DNA from: Arcicella sp034519515
GTDB lineage: Bacteria; Bacteroidota; Bacteroidia; Cytophagales; Spirosomataceae
Direction: 5' to 3'
Assembly: GCA_034519515.1 (NCBI GenBank)
Contig: JAXHOK010000043.1
Span: 62,001-126,000 of the forward strand
Length of the DNA: 64,000 nt
The translations under genes and the position numbers were made by a program. Positions 8,790 through 17,162 of this stretch are shown here, one piece after another. Within the stretch, counting starts at the first letter, position 1. The number at the start of each line of letters is the position of its first letter. A model generated the notes under the pieces. It had not been told where the DNA came from and made no database searches. It saw nothing but the letters and a program-made list of their open reading frames with translations.

Positions 8790-8945
8790 TTAAAAATACC
8801 GTCCAATCAGCGGATTCTCCACAATCAAGCGCTTCATTTCTTGTGGATTAATTGCTCCTTGTTTCTGATACACAATCTTGCCGTTGGGTTCTGCCAAAAT
8901 CGTATAAGGCAATGCTCCTTGCCATTTTGGGTTATTTCTAATCAC
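8790..8945 (-). pseudogene. C-terminal remnant of a thioredoxin-like (TlpA-type) protein
   Basis: This 51-residue frame (KWQGALPYTILAEPNG, KIVYQKQGAIN) looks like the last strands and helix of a TlpA/redoxin domain, where a cis-proline 'LPYT' precedes a beta hairpin. The CxxC active site is missing. It overlaps the stop of the PQQ dehydrogenase (GTG at 8943-8945), and the same arrangement is in the mirror copy (54216-54372), so it is not an assembly slip. It is probably a leftover fused to the dehydrogenase end by deletion. Confidence 0.55.
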
Positions 8946-11065
8946 CTCAACGCAAACGCTACATAACTATCACCCGATTTTGTTCCCATTTTTCCACCAC
9001 CACAGGCAATAATTACAAATTGTTTTCCATTTACTTGGTAAGTAGCGGGTGTGGCATATCCGCCCGCAGGGAGTTGGTATTCAAAGAGAACCTTACCTGT
9101 GTTTTTATCAAAAGCCCTAAATTTTTCATCTTTGGATGCCGCAATAAAAATCAAACCACCTGCCGTGATTACAGGTCCTCCGTAGTTTTCAGTTCCCGTT
9201 TGGGCAATGCCTTTTTGGGTCAATTCTTCAAATTCTCCCAATGGTACTTTCCATTTAATTTTACCCGTATTCAAGTCAATAGCGTTAAGCGTTCCCCACG
9301 GTGGAGTGATGGCTGGGTAGCCGTCTTTGGTCGTAAAACGTTTGTAACCCGTCATCACATAAGCAGGTTGAAGGTCGGCTTCGGCTTCCATTTCTTTCTT
9401 ATCTGTTTGATCATTAGCTACTTTTAAATTCAACAGATATGCAGTAATAGCTTCACGATTCTTTTCTGAAATATGTCCAAAAGCGGGCATTGCTCCTTTT
9501 CCTTTTCTCAAAACTGCTAAAACATCTTCTTTTTTCAATCGTTTTTCCAAATCAATCAACGATGGAATATTGCCAGTTCCTTTACGGTCGAGTCCGTGGC
9601 AGTTGCCACAATTATTGGTGTATTGATTTTTGCCAATTGCTAATAAACCCGTCCCTTCTACTTTTTTGTTTTCCTTCATTTTTACAATCCACGGCATTTC
9701 GTTGGAATTAACGAACAAGATATTATTCTGTGGGTCATAACCAGCCCCGCCCCATTCGCCACCACCGTCAAAACCTGGAAACAAGACGTGTCCCTGCGTA
9801 GAGGGCGGAATCCAAATTCCTCCTGATTTCAAAGGTTTGAATTGCTCCAAAATCTCAGCATGGTGTTCGGGTGAAATATTGACAATATCTTTCTCCAAGA
9901 AATTCTGACGCATATAAGGCTCTGGAAATGAAGGAATTGGTTGGGTTTTCCAAGATTGTTCCCCTGCTAAATCCGTTTGCGGTACGGGCATTTCTGGAAT
10001 TGGGAAAACTGCTTTGCCGGTGGCTCTTTCCAAAATAAAAGTGTAGCCTTGCTTCGTGATTTGGGCAACGGCATCAATCTTTTTACCATTTTTAGTAACG
10101 GTAATCAATGTTGGTGGAGCGGGTAAATCTCTATCCCAAATATCGTGGTGAATGGTTTGGTAATGCCAGATTCGCTTGCCAGTTTTGGCATCCAACGCCA
10201 AAATACAATTGGCAAAAAGGTTTGAACCTTTCCGATAGCCACCCCAAAAATCATACGTTGCCGAACCTGTGGGTACAAAAACAATCCCTCTTTTTTCGTC
10301 CAAAGCCATACCCGCCCAACAGTTGGCACCGCCCACTTTTTTCCAAGAATCCTTTTGCCAAGTTTCATAACCAAATTCGCCTGGGTGTGGAATGGTATGA
10401 AAAATCCATTCTCGTTTGCCCGTCCGTACATTATACGCACGGACGTGTCCAGGTGCGGCATCTAAGCCTTCCGAAAGACGCATTCCCATGATTATCAGGT
10501 CGTTATAGATTATTCCTGGCGTGTTTGAGACCAATAAAAATTTGTCTTTATGATAATCCAAATCCTTTTGCATATCCACTTTTCCGCCATCGCCAAAGGT
10601 TGTAATGGGTTCGCCCGTTTTGGCATCTAAGCAAATTAAATGGCTTCCTGCACAAAACAAAATTCGCTTTTCATTGCCTGATTGCCAGTAAGTTACTCCA
10701 CGGTTTGTACCTGCCCACGAGTTTTCGCCGCCTAATACTTTGAAAGGATTAAAAGTCCAAATCTCCTTGCCCGTAGCGGCATCCAAAGCTAAGACTTTTA
10801 TTTGTGGCGAAGTGGCATAAACAACGCCCTTCACGATGATGGGATTACACTGAATTTGGGAAGTTTTGGTGGCATCGCCCGAATGATATTCCCAAGCGAC
10901 TTCTAAGTTTTTGACGTTTTCAGTATTGATTTGCGAGAGTATGGAGAAACGGTTGGATTCATTATTTCCTCCGTAAACTTTCCAGTCTTGATAAGGAGTA
11001 TCGGAGCTTTTCAGAGCGATTATTCCGAAAATGAGAAGAGAAAGGATTATGATTTTGAATTTCAT
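8942..11065 (-). CDS. PQQ-dependent quinoprotein dehydrogenase with internal cytochrome c domain
   Basis: This 707-residue periplasmic or membrane-anchored enzyme has an N-terminal hydrophobic segment (residues 5-18). Multiple beta-propeller blades carry the repeated ALDAATGKEIW, CLDAKTGEPI, ALDAKTGKRIW and AIDLNTGKIKW motifs. A c-type heme insert (NNCGNCHG at about residue 484, axial Met in GAMPAFGH) sits between blades. The family oxidises alcohols or sugars with pyrroloquinoline quinone and passes electrons to cytochromes. The membrane glucose-dehydrogenase-like branch is the closest fit, but the substrate is unknown. No PQQ biosynthesis genes are nearby. The mirror copy 52074-54219 is broken. 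Confidence 0.9.
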   Translation of the reverse strand: MKFKIIILSLLIFGIIALKSSDTPYQDWKVYGGNNESNRFSILSQINTENVKNLEVAWEYHSGDATKTSQIQCNPIIVKGVVYATSPQIKVLALDAATGKEIWTFNPFKVLGGENSWAGTNRGVTYWQSGNEKRILFCAGSHLICLDAKTGEPITTFGDGGKVDMQKDLDYHKDKFLLVSNTPGIIYNDLIIMGMRLSEGLDAAPGHVRAYNVRTGKREWIFHTIPHPGEFGYETWQKDSWKKVGGANCWAGMALDEKRGIVFVPTGSATYDFWGGYRKGSNLFANCILALDAKTGKRIWHYQTIHHDIWDRDLPAPPTLITVTKNGKKIDAVAQITKQGYTFILERATGKAVFPIPEMPVPQTDLAGEQSWKTQPIPSFPEPYMRQNFLEKDIVNISPEHHAEILEQFKPLKSGGIWIPPSTQGHVLFPGFDGGGEWGGAGYDPQNNILFVNSNEMPWIVKMKENKKVEGTGLLAIGKNQYTNNCGNCHGLDRKGTGNIPSLIDLEKRLKKEDVLAVLRKGKGAMPAFGHISEKNREAITAYLLNLKVANDQTDKKEMEAEADLQPAYVMTGYKRFTTKDGYPAITPPWGTLNAIDLNTGKIKWKVPLGEFEELTQKGIAQTGTENYGGPVITAGGLIFIAASKDEKFRAFDKNTGKVLFEYQLPAGGYATPATYQVNGKQFVIIACGGGKMGTKSGDSYVAFALR

Positions 11066-11095
11066 TTTTTATGTTGAGAATTTGGTACTTGCGAG

Positions 11096-11129
11096 AACTT
11101 CCCGAAAGTTTTAAAACTTTCGGGAAGTT
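11096..11129. repeat. Solitary CCCGAAAG hairpin in a divergent promoter region
   Basis: This is a perfect 34-bp palindrome (AACTTCCCGAAAGTTTT and its complement). It is the same stem that forms the core of family A MITEs. Here it lies between the divergent PQQ dehydrogenase and nitrilase genes, so it cannot be a terminator for either. Confidence 0.8.
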
Positions 11130-11173
11130 GGTATCTTCATATTTTGCTAAATTTACACTAAAAATAGCAAATC

Positions 11174-12041
11174 ATGCAAGACCTTTCTGTTACCCTCATA
11201 CAAACGGATTTATATTGGGAAAACCCGACGGCAAACTTGGCAAATTTAGAAGAAAAAAATCGCCACAATAAATACTCAAACCGACTTGATTATTTTACCC
11301 GAAATGTTCAATACGGGCTTCACGATGGATGCAAAATCAGTGGCTGAACCCATGAATTTTACCACCTTCAAATGGCTTCGTCAGCAAGCAAAAAAGGCTA
11401 ATGCAGTGATTACGGGCAGTTTTATTCTAAAAGAAGGAGACCAATATTTCAACCGATTAATTTGGATGCGTCCCGATGGAAGTTTTGAAAAATACGATAA
11501 AAGACATTTGTTCAGAATGGGCAACGAACACCTGACTTTCACGGGCGGAACTGAACGCATTATTGTGGAATTAAAAGGCTGGAAAATCTGCCCGCTGATT
11601 TGTTATGATTTACGGTTTCCTGTGTGGTCAAGGAATAATCAAGTCGTAAGTCGTAAGTCAAAAGTCAAAAGTCAAAATTTAGAAATTCAAGCAGATAATT
11701 TTTATGGCCCGCAACTTACGACTTACGACTCTTTAACTTACGACTTACTCATTTACGTTGCTAATTGGCCCTCCACCCGTTCGCAGGTTTGGGATGTGCT
11801 TTTGCAGGCTCGGGCAATTGAAAATCAGAGTTATTGTATTGGTGTAAATAGGGTGGGGGATGATGGTATGGGTTTGCATTATTCGGGTAATTCATCGGTG
11901 ATTGATTTTAAAGGTAACTCCATTTTTTATCAGAAAGAATCGGAAGTGATTAATACACAAACCCTTAATCATCAAGAACTTATTGATTTCAGAACAAAGT
12001 TTCCTGCGTATTTGGACGCTGATAATTTCTTAATACAGTAA
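11174..12041 (+). CDS. Nitrilase-family amidase (omega-amidase/YafV-like) with in-frame palindromic repeat
   Basis: This carbon-nitrogen hydrolase has its three catalytic residues visible: Glu in LPEMF, Lys in YDKRHLF and Cys in LICYDLRFPVW. It resembles Nit2/YafV enzymes, which hydrolyse 2-oxo-glutaramate or -succinamate. The true start is MQDLSVTLIQTD at 11174. The left arm then has seven A residues at 11253-11259 where the right arm has six, and six restores ANLEEKIATIN in frame. Between WSRN and LLIYVANWP, where relatives have only a few residues, lie about 35 extra residues encoded by a GTAAGTCGTAAGTC inverted repeat (11640-11755). The mirror copy is 51096-51965. Confidence 0.85.
11640..11755. 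repeat. GTAAGTC palindromic repeat inside the nitrilase gene
   Basis: GTCGTAAGTCGTAAGTC near 11644 is mirrored by ACTTACGACTTACGACTC near 11716 and ACTTACGACTTAC near 11738. The repeat keeps the reading frame open through both halves. The same words flank pgeF (18925-19020). Confidence 0.8.
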
Positions 12042-12086
12042 AGGGTGAACAACGGTACACGGGGAACGGTTTTTACTCAAAATTTT

Positions 12087-12713
12087 ATGCAAAAAAAGAT
12101 ATTAATTGTTTCTCTTAGCTTGAATCTGGGATTATTTGTTCTCATTTTTCAGTTTAGGGATAAAATTTTAGCTCGAATATTTCCACCTGAAAAAATAACA
12201 ATTTTAATGATTGGAGATTCGAGAATTTCCCAAGAAAATTGGTCGATTTTGTTAGGTAGAAATGATGTAAAAAACGAAGCCTTTGGCGGGGCAATTACGC
12301 AACAAGTTCTCTGGAATTTGGAACGTGGGCAACTCAATTCCGAACCTAAAATTGTGATTATTGAGTGTGGAATTAATGACTTGCTGGCGGGTGTTCCCGT
12401 GCAACGTGTCTATGAGAATTATGTGAGGATAATTGAAGTTTTACGAAAGAAAAAGATTAAAATAATTATCAGTTCTATTATTTATACTGCTGATAATCAA
12501 CAGATTAATAAAAATATTGCTGAGTTAAATATAAAATTATCGGATATGTGTAAATCTCAAAAAATCGCTTGGCTTGATGTCAATTTATACCTTTCGTCTG
12601 ATTCAAAACTACTTGAAAAGTATTCTTTGGACGGGGTTCATATGAATAAAGAAGCGTATTTGGTTTGGGCTAAAAAAATGAATGAAATATTAGTCCAATT
12701 TGGTAGTTTTTGA
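12087..12713 (+). CDS. SGNH/GDSL hydrolase-family protein, membrane-anchored
   Basis: This 208-residue protein has an N-terminal hydrophobic anchor (residues 4-22) and an SGNH esterase fold. Block I is GDSR with Ser45, the Asn block is ECGINDL, and the catalytic pair is in DGVHM near the end. Family members deacetylate or deesterify lipids and polysaccharides outside the cytoplasm. The start is MQKKIL, since upstream codons come from a GTGAACGG repeat. Its 3' end overlaps the convergent gene by 24 bases. The mirror copy is 50422-51048. Confidence 0.8.
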   Translation: MQKKILIVSLSLNLGLFVLIFQFRDKILARIFPPEKITILMIGDSRISQENWSILLGRNDVKNEAFGGAITQQVLWNLERGQLNSEPKIVIIECGINDLLAGVPVQRVYENYVRIIEVLRKKKIKIIISSIIYTADNQQINKNIAELNIKLSDMCKSQKIAWLDVNLYLSSDSKLLEKYSLDGVHMNKEAYLVWAKKMNEILVQFGSF

Positions 12714-13221
12714 CCCATTCGGTAAACTATAATCCACCAAATACTCCCAATGTTCGTCATGAACAGATTTGTAATTAATTTTCACTTTGATATAGCCCAT
12801 CTCTTCATTAAAAATCCTTGATTCTCTTGCTCCAATGATGCTCACGTGGATAATCTCTTCATTTTGAGCAATCACTTCATCAACCGATAGACTTTTGTAA
12901 CTTCCCGAAAACATTTTACCAACAACTGCTTTGATTAACTCTTCCAAACTTCCTGTTTTCTTACCTTTATATTCATACGAAACCGATTCAACAATGGCGG
13001 GGCCGATACCTTTATTCATCAGTTTAACGGAGGTCGTGTTCTTGGTGGAATCCTTTTCTTCTTCCCGAAATACGGCAATTTGCAAATGAGGCCAAGCCGA
13101 AGCATACAAATATTTTTCGCTGATAATGGGTTTGTGTAATGGACACAATCAAGGCACAAATGCCCACAAATGATGCCATTGTGGCAACGATGGATTCGGA
13201 AGAAAAACGGTTATTTTTCAT
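12690..13221 (-). CDS. Hypothetical protein with one N-terminal membrane segment
   Basis: I do not recognise a family. The 176-residue protein has one transmembrane helix (about residues 13-30) and a soluble beta-rich domain behind it, so it may be anchored with the domain outside. The left arm has five T residues at 13113-13117 where the right arm has four. The right-arm copy (49915-50445) is fully open and gives the correct product starting MKNNRFSSES. It is convergent with the SGNH hydrolase, with a 24-base overlap. Confidence 0.65.
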
Positions 13222-13254
13222 GGTTTTAGGGTAAACTTTTAAATGAATTCCCTA

Positions 13255-13282
13255 GGGGGGGGGGAAGGGGGGAAAAAAAAAA
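13255..13282. other. Probable artefactual G/A homopolymer insertion
   Basis: Ten G, two A, six G and ten A interrupt an otherwise shared spacer. The right arm reads straight through (CCCTAAAATACATC when complemented). This is therefore an assembly or basecalling insertion in the left arm. Confidence 0.75.
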
Positions 13283-13393
13283 TACATCATTTTTTAATTC
13301 CTTTTAAAATATCTATTTTTTATTTGTAACGAATCATCTTGGTTTTATACTTACTTCATAAATAAACCGAAATCACCCAATCAAAAACCACAA

Positions 13394-13899
13394 GTGGATA
13401 AACTTGAAAGTACATTTTTAGCTCGCCTAAACGCACATAAGGGAATTTTCTTCACAAAGTCTCAAAGGTGTATATGGACACCCAAGATGACCGTGAGGAT
13501 TTGATTCAAGAAATTATTCTCCAACTCTGGAAATCCTATCCGACTTTCAATGAGTTGAGTCAGTTTTCGACTTGGATGTATCGGGTTGCCATCAATACTG
13601 CTATTCTTTACCTCAAAAAAGAGAAGAAACGCCCTGACAAACATTCAATTCTGCCCGAAATGGACTTCGGAGAAGAGGCAGAACCAAACCCCAAAGAAAG
13701 CCAATTAGAGCATTTTTATCAAGCCGTTCAGCAATTATCGCCCATCGAAAAAGCCTTAATTTTCTATTTTATGGAAGGACAATCTCACCGAGAAATTGGG
13801 ATAAATATGGGAATTACCGAAGGAAATACGAGAGTAAAATTGAACAGAATCAAAGAAAAAATCACGCAAATCATTAAATCACAAGGATATGAATTTTGA
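13394..13899 (+). CDS. ECF-type RNA polymerase sigma factor, N-terminus in another frame
   Basis: The main frame (13468-13899) holds region 2 (DREDLIQEIILQLWKSY, FSTWMYRVAINTAI) and region 4 (LSPIEKALIFYFMEG, HREIGINMGITEGNTRVKLNRI). This is a normal extracytoplasmic-function sigma factor, which would direct RNA polymerase to a small regulon. The expected N-terminus (VDKLESTFLARLNAHKGI from GTG 13394) is in a different frame, which breaks near 13446-13455. Both arms agree on the shift, so it may be real, a systematic error, or the gene may start at GTG 13471 or nearby. It overlaps the next gene by 11 bases. Confidence 0.75.
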
Positions 13900-14548
13900 A
13901 GAATTAAAATCAGATTGGGAAAAAGAACCTTCGGGAAAGGTGAATTTGCCTGCAAGTATGGAAGTTTTAGAGAAATCTAAACAACCGATAGCGGTTATAA
14001 AAAAGAGTATGAGAAAAGAGGCTAAGTCTCAGATAATAGCGATGATTTTCTTAGGTTTTTTATCCGCAACAATTCAACTTTTTTTCGGCTATATATTGGC
14101 ATCAGATAATCATCCGTCCGTAAAATTCAACCCCGAATCATATCCGTTTTTCTACATTCTGTACTTTACCGCATTTATTGTATTAGGTTTTTATGGCAAT
14201 AAATACTATCAACTTTTTAAAAGACTACACGATTATTCAGCCAGTACCAAAGACAATTTTTATGAATTATATTATGAATTAAAATTAAATATTGAAACTT
14301 ACAAAACACTTAATGTGGCAGTTACGCCATTCATAATAATCTTATTTATTCATCTCTGGATAAGTTTAGTTAGCCCTCAAAACTTAGATATAATGACCAT
14401 TTTAAATCAGAAATGGTTGATATTCTCCATTATTGTAATTGGTAGCTCTACTTATATGTATTGGGCTACAAATTGGTGGATAAATAAATTTTATGGAGAA
14501 CCCTTATCTCACTTAAAAAGCCTATTGGATGAATTAAAAGAGGTTTAA
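13889..14548 (+). CDS. Membrane protein coupled to the ECF sigma factor (possible anti-sigma factor)
   Basis: This 219-residue protein has a cytoplasmic N-terminus of about 50 residues (MNFEELKSDWEKEP) and four predicted membrane helices (about residues 50-70, 87-105, 145-165 and 172-190). The gene begins inside the sigma-factor gene, an arrangement typical of sigma/anti-sigma pairs, so a membrane-bound anti-sigma role is inferred from context only. A strong terminator follows directly. The mirror copy is 48613-49271. Confidence 0.6.
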   Translation: MNFEELKSDWEKEPSGKVNLPASMEVLEKSKQPIAVIKKSMRKEAKSQIIAMIFLGFLSATIQLFFGYILASDNHPSVKFNPESYPFFYILYFTAFIVLGFYGNKYYQLFKRLHDYSASTKDNFYELYYELKLNIETYKTLNVAVTPFIIILFIHLWISLVSPQNLDIMTILNQKWLIFSIIVIGSSTYMYWATNWWINKFYGEPLSHLKSLLDELKEV

Positions 14549-14549
14549 A

Positions 14550-14586
14550 ATACGGAAGTCGTCCTTCAAAAGGACGACTTCCGTAT
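14550..14586. terminator. Bidirectional hairpin terminator
   Basis: ATACGGAAGTCGTCCTT pairs perfectly with AAGGACGACTTCCGTAT over a tiny loop. It lies between convergent genes ending at 14548 and 14599 and can serve both. The copy at 48571-48610 is intact. Confidence 0.85.
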
Positions 14587-14598
14587 CTATTCTCTTAA

Positions 14599-15402
14599 CT
14601 AATTATTCACCGCCATCTTCCCACTTTCCGTTGATAAAATCATGGGCGTATTGCCGTTTGTGATGATTACCTTGGCATTGGGTGAAGTAGATAATGACTT
14701 GAATGCCTCAATGGATTTGAACTGAATCAACATGGGCGTAAGTCCCTCATTGATAATCTTTTGGGCATCTCGCACACCTTCTGCTTCAATGATTCTGCGT
14801 TGTGCCTCTTGACGTTCTTTGTCCAACACAAACTGCATTCGTTGAGCATCTTGTTCAGACTCCAATTTGTCTTCGATGGCTTTGGTCAATCCTGCGGGCA
14901 ATACGATGGTTTTCAACAGTACCGATTCCACCACAAAACCCCTATCTTTCAACTGCGACATCATTAATTCCTTGATTTCCCTTTCGATGCCTGCCCGCTG
15001 TCCTGTGTGCATATCTTTGGCGAAATATTTTGAAGAAACATCCGTTACCGCCGACCTAAATATGGGTAAAATAACTACTTGCTCATAGTTTCTGCCTAAT
15101 TTTTCCACGATTTGAGGAGCATAACTACTTTCGACCCGATAAAGAATCGAAATATCCGATTGCACCGTCAAACCTTCTTTGGAGGGCAGAGGCGAACGAA
15201 CCTCAATATTCATCGTGCGAGTTGGCACTTTGATAACCGTGGTGAGTAAAGGATTAAATATTTTAAATCCTTCCGCCAAAGTTTCAGGTTTAATTTTTCC
15301 GAGCGAACGCTTAACGCCAACTTCCCCTTGTCTAACAACCGTACAGCTACTTAAAAGACCAGCAAATGCCAGTGCTGAAAATAATTTGATTGATGATTTC
15401 AT
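14599..15402 (-). CDS. Prohibitin-family (SPFH/band 7) lipoprotein
   Basis: This 267-residue protein has a lipoprotein signal (LLSSC, Cys20). An SPFH domain follows (about residues 25-190: VRQGEVGVKRSLGKI, LTVQSDISILYRV, GIEREIKELM). A charged coiled-coil then includes DKERQEAQRRIIEAEGVRDAQKI. Prohibitin homologues form large ring assemblies on membranes and often influence membrane proteases. No FtsH or NfeD partner is adjacent. The mirror copy is 47749-48560. Confidence 0.85.
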   Translation of the reverse strand: MKSSIKLFSALAFAGLLSSCTVVRQGEVGVKRSLGKIKPETLAEGFKIFNPLLTTVIKVPTRTMNIEVRSPLPSKEGLTVQSDISILYRVESSYAPQIVEKLGRNYEQVVILPIFRSAVTDVSSKYFAKDMHTGQRAGIEREIKELMMSQLKDRGFVVESVLLKTIVLPAGLTKAIEDKLESEQDAQRMQFVLDKERQEAQRRIIEAEGVRDAQKIINEGLTPMLIQFKSIEAFKSLSTSPNAKVIITNGNTPMILSTESGKMAVNN

Positions 15403-15508
15403 TGTTTTATTGATTTATGGTGATTTAAAAATTGTGTACTTTTTTGATGACACAAAGTTGAAATACTACCATTAGAATCAAGTTTAAATAAAATTAAAAA
15501 TCAATTAG

Positions 15509-15672
15509 AAGCCGTTTTAAAATATATTCTGAATAAAGTCTGATTGTATTTTTTGAGTAGCGGAATCATATTTTTTAAGGAATATACAGCGTATCTTGTG
15601 TAAAAAATATGGTTTCGATAGTCAGAATAAGACAATCAGAATTTGTCGTAAGATATTTTAAAACGGCTTCTT
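15509..15672. mobile_element. MITE-like family B element, copy 2
   Basis: This is the same 164-bp element as at 2449-2612, inverted, with terminal repeats AGAAGCCGTTTTAAAATAT. It is flanked by TTA on both sides (ATTAGAAGCC and GGCTTCTTAG), consistent with a 3-bp TNA duplication. It lies between the prohibitin and M28 peptidase genes. Confidence 0.78.
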
Positions 15673-15678
15673 AGAGTT

Positions 15679-17058
15679 CTATAACCCATTTTTATCCAAC
15701 AAATAAATCATTGCCGCCATTGAAGCTGCTCCCATTTCTAATTCACGCTGATTGACAGTCTCGAAACGGTCATTTGAGGCATGGTGATATTCAAAATAAC
15801 GCTGAGGGTCGGGCTTGAAACCTATCAAAACCGTACCTTGTGGAGCCAATGGACCAATATCAACACCGCCCGAACCTCGCTCAATTTCATTCAATCCATA
15901 AGGAGCGAGTAAGTTTTTATAGCCTTGAATTTTTGCCAAAATTGCTGCCGAACTACCCTGCACGCCAAAGCCTCGGGGCGTGAATCCGCCATTGTCGGAT
16001 TCCATCGCAAAAATGTGCTTTTCGTTGTTCTGTTTTGCCAAATCCGCATACTTGATTCCGCCACGATTTCCGTTTTCTTCGTTCATGAATAATACTACTC
16101 TCAAAGTGCGTTTTGGTTTGATGTTGAGGGTTTTAAATAATCTAAAAACCTCCATTGACTGGGCAATTCCAGTGCCGTCGTCGTGAGCTCCTTGTGCCAA
16201 ATCCCATGAGTCCAAATGTCCGCCTACGACAATGATTTCTTCGGGTTTTTCAGAGCCTTTTATCTCCGCCACCACATTGTGAGAAGGGGCATCGGGTAGG
16301 GATTCGCATGATTGTTTGAAGTAAAATTTTACGTTGGGGTTTTCTTTCAACGTTTTGCTCAATAAAGTTGCCGCATTTGTACTCAACGCTGCCGCAGGAA
16401 TCAACGGTACACCCGTGGCATACAACATCGACCCCGTATGTGGAAAGTCGTTTTCGGTACTGCTCAATGACCTGATAATCACTCCGATAGCCCCCAATTT
16501 TGAGGCTTCGTTTGCTCCGCTCCTGCGTTGGTCACCCGCTTGTCCGTAAGCCTCGAAAGTATTAATCTTTGTGGCATCCATCGGGCGATTGAAAAATACG
16601 ATTTTACCCTGTACTTTTTCTTTACCTAAATCTCGTAATTCTTGAAAAGTTTTTACCTCAATCACCTCCGCCGTGATGCCTTTTGTGGGTGTGGCAACTG
16701 AACCGCCCAAAGCCACCAAAGGCACGGAAGTTTTCGTTTTTCCATTTAAAATATAGCCTTCTTCTTTTGCCCCACGCACCCAATGTGGCACCATGACATC
16801 CTGCAAGAAAACCCTGTCATAGCCGCCTGATTCTAAGAGTTTTTTACCCCAATTAACGGCTTTTTTTGCTCCTTCCGAACCACTTAATCGAGGTCCAATT
16901 TTGGTGGTAAGTTCCCGTAAATAATTGTATGATTGCCCCTTACCGAGAGCCTCATTGAAAAATTTACGAATTACGGTTGAATCATTGTCTTGCGAAAACG
17001 CTGATAATGAGGTAGTTAATAAAGTGATTGTGCTGATGAATAGTTTTTTGTGTTTCAT
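15679..17058 (-). CDS. M28-family zinc metallopeptidase (aminopeptidase/carboxypeptidase type), secreted
   Basis: This 459-residue protein has a signal peptide ending near SAFSQ. A PA-like insert (about residues 110-250) is followed by the M28 catalytic domain. Zinc and catalytic motifs are GGHLDSWD (about residue 282), GAHDDGTG, FMNEENGNRGG, ESDNGG and YHHASND near the end. It would trim peptides outside the cytoplasm. No type IX sorting domain is present. The mirror copy is 46081-47471. Confidence 0.9.
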   Translation of the reverse strand: MKHKKLFISTITLLTTSLSAFSQDNDSTVIRKFFNEALGKGQSYNYLRELTTKIGPRLSGSEGAKKAVNWGKKLLESGGYDRVFLQDVMVPHWVRGAKEEGYILNGKTKTSVPLVALGGSVATPTKGITAEVIEVKTFQELRDLGKEKVQGKIVFFNRPMDATKINTFEAYGQAGDQRRSGANEASKLGAIGVIIRSLSSTENDFPHTGSMLYATGVPLIPAAALSTNAATLLSKTLKENPNVKFYFKQSCESLPDAPSHNVVAEIKGSEKPEEIIVVGGHLDSWDLAQGAHDDGTGIAQSMEVFRLFKTLNIKPKRTLRVVLFMNEENGNRGGIKYADLAKQNNEKHIFAMESDNGGFTPRGFGVQGSSAAILAKIQGYKNLLAPYGLNEIERGSGGVDIGPLAPQGTVLIGFKPDPQRYFEYHHASNDRFETVNQRELEMGAASMAAMIYLLDKNGL

Positions 17059-17084
17059 AAATTGTTTGGATTTTGGTACATGGT

Positions 17085-17162
17085 GAATTGGTCGGGAAAC
17101 GGGTGGTGAGCGGTGAACGGGAAACGGTTTACTCAGTTCCGTTCACCGTTTCCCCTTTACCC
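17085..17162. repeat. GTGAACGGGAAACGG hairpin repeat
   Basis: GGTGAACGGGAAACGG and CCGTTCACCGTTTCCC pair across a short loop upstream of the M28 gene. The right half enters the polysaccharide deacetylase gene and encodes its last residues (GKRVKGKR). The same words occur at 12040-12070 and 23277-23310. Confidence 0.7.
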
